Positions 12,787 to 16,303 of a DNA stretch of 16,303 nucleotides are shown here, piece after piece (position 1 is the first letter of the stretch; each line of letters opens with the position of its first letter). The position numbers and the translations under genes are program-made. The DNA is from an uncultured Kiritimatiellota bacterium (GTDB taxonomy: Bacteria; Verrucomicrobiota; Kiritimatiellia; RFP12; UBA1067). The notes under the pieces were generated by a model that had not been told where the DNA came from, made no database searches, and saw only the letters and a list, made by a program, of their open reading frames with translations. The stretch covers positions 1 to 16,303 of the forward strand of contig CAKUGW010000069.1 in NCBI GenBank assembly GCA_934654805.1, given 5' to 3'.

Positions 12787-15700
12787 ATGGAAATCGGAAA
12801 AACCTATAAGTCTGTTGTTTGCCTCTGCACCGCCGCCGCGAGTGTCGCCGGCCTGCACGCGGAGCCGACGGTCGTCCCGATCGGCCATGCGGTCGGGCGC
12901 GTCTCGTACACGACCGACACGGTGCTCACGCCGCAGACGGTCGCGGCAGACGCCCTGCCGGATGTCGGCGTCGAGCCGATCTTCTGGTTCGACTGTTCCG
13001 AGACGTCGGACTGGTCGCTCGATCCGGCGACGAAGGAGGTGACGGCGATTCCATCGAAGACGGGGAACGGGCGCACGCTCGCGACGTCCTTTGCCGCGAG
13101 CGGCAGCTGGTCGGGCTGGTCGGACGGCGCACGGCCGCCGACGGGCCCGGTTCTTGCGGAGAGCCTGCCGGCTCTTCAGGGCGGCGCGGCGCTCGACTTC
13201 GGTGCGCAGGGCTCCGGGCGCGGCCTCGTCTTCAGCCCGGTCGGCGGCGTGAACGACCTCCAGGGCATCGGAACGGTTGTCGCCGTCTACGACTCCCGCG
13301 CGGGCGGCGGCTGGATCCTGGGCGGTGGAACCTGCAACGAGCCGTGGAAAAGCGGCTGGAAGCCCGACGAGACGATCGATCCGAAGGGCTACTACTACCG
13401 GCGCGGCTCGCAGGTGACGACGGCGGAGGACGAGCTTTGGCGCAAGCCGATTCTCGACGTGGCGTCCAACGCCAAGTTCTCCTTCGCGGCGCCCCCGTCG
13501 GCGATCAACGGCGTCATCTGGCAGAACGGAGTCCCGACGACACCGCATTTCGCGGGCTTTTCGGGCGGCTGGGAACTGGTGAGCTTCATGCCAAAGGACT
13601 CCGACGGCTACGGCTTCGCCCTCTCGGCGACGGGCATTGGCCTGGGCGACACGCGCCCGGACGGCCTCGCCACGTCGGGCGGCATGCGCATCGCGGAGAT
13701 GATTTTCTACGGTCGCAACCTGACGGATGCCGAGCGCGAGAAAGTCGAGGCCTATCTGGCGAAGAAGTGGTTCGGCGTGCATCATCCCGGCTTCGGCGGC
13801 CACGCGCGCGTCGGCGACATCCGCCTCAGTTCGGGCTCGTGGCCGAAGGGGCTGAACCTGACGGCGGTCGTCCCGGCAGACGAGACCCTGGCGGTCGAAC
13901 GTCTGCGCGGCGGGCATGGCCGCGCGGCCTCGGCGGCAGACGGGTCTGCATCGACGGCGGCAGACCCGAAGCTGACGAAGCGCGGCGCGGGCACGCTGGA
14001 AATCGGCGACGGCACGGAGAACGGCCTTGACATCGAGCTTGAGGCGGGGACGCTCGCCTTTGCCCGCCGGGCGATTCCCGCCGCGCTGCCGCCGAAGCCG
14101 TTCCTGCATCTCGACGCCTCGGCCCTTCCGGCGGACGCCTACGAGACGAAAGACGGCATCCGCTATGTCACGGAGTGGACGCCGGCCGAAGGCCTGGCGT
14201 GGAACGGAAACGCGGTGACGCTCTCGGCGGCGGCGGTTGCCGACGTGACGGCGCGGCCCGTCTACGTGCCGGACGCGCTGGGGCCGGGACGCGGCGCGAT
14301 TGATTTCGGGAAGGCCGGTTCCGGACGGCACTTCCTCTATGTCAAGGCGTCCGACAAGTCGAGCCTGGCGGTCAAGGGCGTGACGACCGTCATCGCCGTC
14401 GTCAACGTCGAAGCGGGCGGCGGCACGATTACCGGCGGGCTGGGCTTCTTCGATCGCGGCGCGACGCCGGCATCGTGGTCGGCGCCGGTGCTGAGCGACT
14501 CCGCGCCGCATGCGGCGGCGCACCCGACGATCACGCCGCGCATGGGCAAGGCCTACATCGACGGCATCGAGACGCCGGGCGCCGACAACTACCGCTATCC
14601 GGGCTGGCATCTCGTGGCCTTTCAGACGGCGGGGTCGCAGCTGACGCATTTCGGCGGCCGCGACGCCGCGACGGCGGGCGGGCTCAAGGTCGCGGAGGCC
14701 GTCCTCTATGACCGCGTCCTGACGGAACGCGAACTGAAGGACGCCTGTGCCGTCCTGAACGCCAAGTGGTTCGGGCGCGCGATTCCCGGCTATGCCGGCC
14801 CGGGCGGTGCGGCGACGGACGAAAGCCGGAAGATCACGCTGACGGGCGACGCGACGCTGGCCGTCGAGGGCGTCGGCGCGGCGCACGTGCCGGCCCTTGC
14901 GCTCGGCGGGCGGACGCTGACGAAGACGGGCGCGGGCACGCTCGAGGTCGATGCCGTCACGGCGGACGCCGGCGGGACGCTCGCGTTGGCGGAGGGGACG
15001 TTCGCGGTCGCGGCGGACGGCATCGTCAGCGACTGCCAGATGGCGGCGGGCGCGGCGTTTCACCTTGACGCGACGGCGGACGAGACGCTGTCGGGCTTTA
15101 CGGAGAACGGGTATCGCTATGTCTCCTGCTGGCATGACACGGGTTTTCGGAACGCGGCGTGGAGCACGCGCACGAGCGCGAACCTGCCGTGGGTGACGAC
15201 GGCGGCGGAGGATCTCGCGGGCCTCACGGGCGAGAAACTGGCGGCGGTCGACTTCGGCTCGACGGAGGCCGATCAGCGGTGGCTGAACTTCGGGCGCTCG
15301 CTCGATTCCGTCCGCGCGGCATTCGTCGTGTGGCATCCGAACACGGCGAACTCGTCCCTGCTCGGCTCGTCAAGCGCGAGCGGCGAGGCCAGCAACGGCG
15401 ACTGCATCTCCTTCCTGCGCAATCCGGATGGCGCGCTGTTCACCGGGCATTTCGGCACCTGGTCGGCGCGGAACGGCACGGTTTTCCGCGACGGCGAGAA
15501 AATCACGGGTGCTGCGTCCATTGCCTCGGCCTGGCAACTGATCGAGGTCTACCCGGTCTCGACGGCGCATGCCTCGGCGCTTGGCTGCGACCGAGGCAAC
15601 GAGACGAGCTTCGGCAACAAGGAGGAACGCGGCTCGCGCTATGCCGAAATCATCCTCTACACGCGCGACCTGACCGAGCGCGAGCGCGTGGCGACGCGCA

Positions 15701-16303
15701 ACTACCTTCGCCGGAAATGGTTCGGCGCGGCGGCGGCGCCGTTGCCGGACGCGGCGGGGGAAGTGCGGCTGCCGACGCTCGCGGTCGCGTCGGGCACGGC
15801 CGTCCAGGCGGGTCGCCCGCTGGTCGTCGAGAAGCTTGTCGGCGAAGCGGACTTCGCGAAGCGCGGCGACGGACGCCTGACGGTCGCGGATTGCACGGCC
15901 TACACGGGCACGGTCTCCGTTGCGGCGGGCGAGCTTCGCCTGACGGGCGACGCCGCAGTTGCGCCGCCGCCGTGTGCGGACGCGCTCGTGCTGCGGCTGG
16001 ACGCCAATGTCGGCGTCGAGACGGCGACGGATGCCGACGGCGTCGAGACCGTGACGCGCTGGAACGACGCGACCGGCAGCGGCTGGGCGGCGGTTCCGGG
16101 AACTTACGGGGTGAAGGGCGAGCCTGTCCTTCAAAGCTGTTCGCGTTTTGGACGGAGCGCGGTCTGTCTCTCCGCCGAGAACCAGGTCTACATGTCCTTT
16201 GTCAATCCCGACGGGACGAACGCGACGGTTTCGGGCGTGCGGAGCGCGTTCTGGGTGATGGACACGTCGGCGGGCGGCGGCTGGCTTCTGGCCGGCGGAA
16301 AGG
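12787..16303 (+). CDS. Giant secreted protein with repeated LamG-like modules and autotransporter-type beta-strand repeats (3' end beyond window)
   Basis: The frame is open for 1172 codons with no stop before the window ends. A signal peptide ends at about Ala25 (VAGLHA). The body is a repeating unit: a LamG/ConA-like domain opening with F-x-(L/F)-D and closing with a conserved helix and WFG, then a (K)(R/T)G(A)G(T)L strand as in autotransporter-associated repeats. Openings are at about residues 66, 439, 758 and 1069. Closings are AYLAKKWFG (322-330), NAKWFG (658-663) and YLRRKWFG (973-980). Strand repeats are LTKRGAGTLEI (396-406), LTKTGAGTLEV (711-721) and FAKRGDGRLTV (1023-1033). LT(D/E)xER precedes each WFG. 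The Shine-Dalgarno AAGGAAG sits about 8 nt upstream. It is likely a cell-surface or secreted beta-helical adhesin or glycan binder; the anchor would lie beyond the window. Confidence 0.85.
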   Translation, partial: MEIGKTYKSVVCLCTAAASVAGLHAEPTVVPIGHAVGRVSYTTDTVLTPQTVAADALPDVGVEPIFWFDCSETSDWSLDPATKEVTAIPSKTGNGRTLATSFAASGSWSGWSDGARPPTGPVLAESLPALQGGAALDFGAQGSGRGLVFSPVGGVNDLQGIGTVVAVYDSRAGGGWILGGGTCNEPWKSGWKPDETIDPKGYYYRRGSQVTTAEDELWRKPILDVASNAKFSFAAPPSAINGVIWQNGVPTTPHFAGFSGGWELVSFMPKDSDGYGFALSATGIGLGDTRPDGLATSGGMRIAEMIFYGRNLTDAEREKVEAYLAKKWFGVHHPGFGGHARVGDIRLSSGSWPKGLNLTAVVPADETLAVERLRGGHGRAASAADGSASTAADPKLTKRGAGTLEIGDGTENGLDIELEAGTLAFARRAIPAALPPKPFLHLDASALPADAYETKDGIRYVTEWTPAEGLAWNGNAVTLSAAAVADVTARPVYVPDALGPGRGAIDFGKAGSGRHFLYVKASDKSSLAVKGVTTVIAVVNVEAGGGTITGGLGFFDRGATPASWSAPVLSDSAPHAAAHPTITPRMGKAYIDGIETPGADNYRYPGWHLVAFQTAGSQLTHFGGRDAATAGGLKVAEAVLYDRVLTERELKDACAVLNAKWFGRAIPGYAGPGGAATDESRKITLTGDATLAVEGVGAAHVPALALGGRTLTKTGAGTLEVDAVTADAGGTLALAEGTFAVAADGIVSDCQMAAGAAFHLDATADETLSGFTENGYRYVSCWHDTGFRNAAWSTRTSANLPWVTTAAEDLAGLTGEKLAAVDFGSTEADQRWLNFGRSLDSVRAAFVVWHPNTANSSLLGSSSASGEASNGDCISFLRNPDGALFTGHFGTWSARNGTVFRDGEKITGAASIASAWQLIEVYPVSTAHASALGCDRGNETSFGNKEERGSRYAEIILYTRDLTERERVATRNYLRRKWFGAAAAPLPDAAGEVRLPTLAVASGTAVQAGRPLVVEKLVGEADFAKRGDGRLTVADCTAYTGTVSVAAGELRLTGDAAVAPPPCADALVLRLDANVGVETATDADGVETVTRWNDATGSGWAAVPGTYGVKGEPVLQSCSRFGRSAVCLSAENQVYMSFVNPDGTNATVSGVRSAFWVMDTSAGGGWLLAGGK

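Noticed and set aside
12745..15336. 863-codon minus-strand ORF opposite the giant LamG protein
   Set aside because: Arg-rich shadow; the plus frame shows signal peptide and periodic modules and is open for the whole 3.5 kb.

Overview
The window looks like one contig from a GC-rich, carbohydrate-degrading bacterium, most likely of the PVC group (Kiritimatiellota / Lentisphaerota / Verrucomicrobiota type). The inference rests on two AraC-family regulators with a LacI-like sensor domain (XylR type), secreted pectin-type glycoside hydrolases, and a very large secreted protein built from LamG-like modules and autotransporter-associated beta-strand repeats. No rRNA, tRNA or other marker fixes the taxonomy, so this is inference only.

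Layout. (1) Positions 1-5154 are a pectin/hemicellulose locus. A truncated XylR-type regulator on the minus strand (1-186) is divergent from a two-gene operon: a secreted clan-A-like glycoside hydrolase (341-3031) and a fused CE12-like acetylesterase plus GH28 polygalacturonase (3076-5154). (2) Positions 5320-9559 hold four co-directional genes: a sugar isomerase/epimerase-like lipoprotein, an AMP-forming acyl-CoA ligase, a D-2-hydroxyacid dehydrogenase and TsaE (tRNA t6A synthesis). The last two overlap, and each carries an in-frame repetitive insertion. (3) Positions 9599-12008 hold a second XylR-type regulator (minus) divergent from a stand-alone AAA/DUF4143 ATPase. Both promoters contain dyad symmetry. 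(4) Positions 12092-16303 hold a small secreted protein of unknown function, a 400-base leader region with a short ORF, a run of 13 C and hairpins, and then the start of a giant LamG/beta-strand protein that runs off the window.

The two signals most worth following are these. First, adjacent genes (dehydrogenase and tsaE) each host a different palindromic repeat in frame. Each adds about 35 residues to a loop while the catalytic motifs stay intact, as Rickettsia palindromic elements do. Second, seven starts on both strands have an extended -10 box (TGN then a TATAAT-like hexamer) ending only 6-9 nt before the start codon, which implies leaderless or nearly leaderless mRNAs. Downstream genes in operons, and the giant protein gene, have Shine-Dalgarno sequences instead.

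The long antisense ORFs throughout are shadows caused by high GC and are left out.
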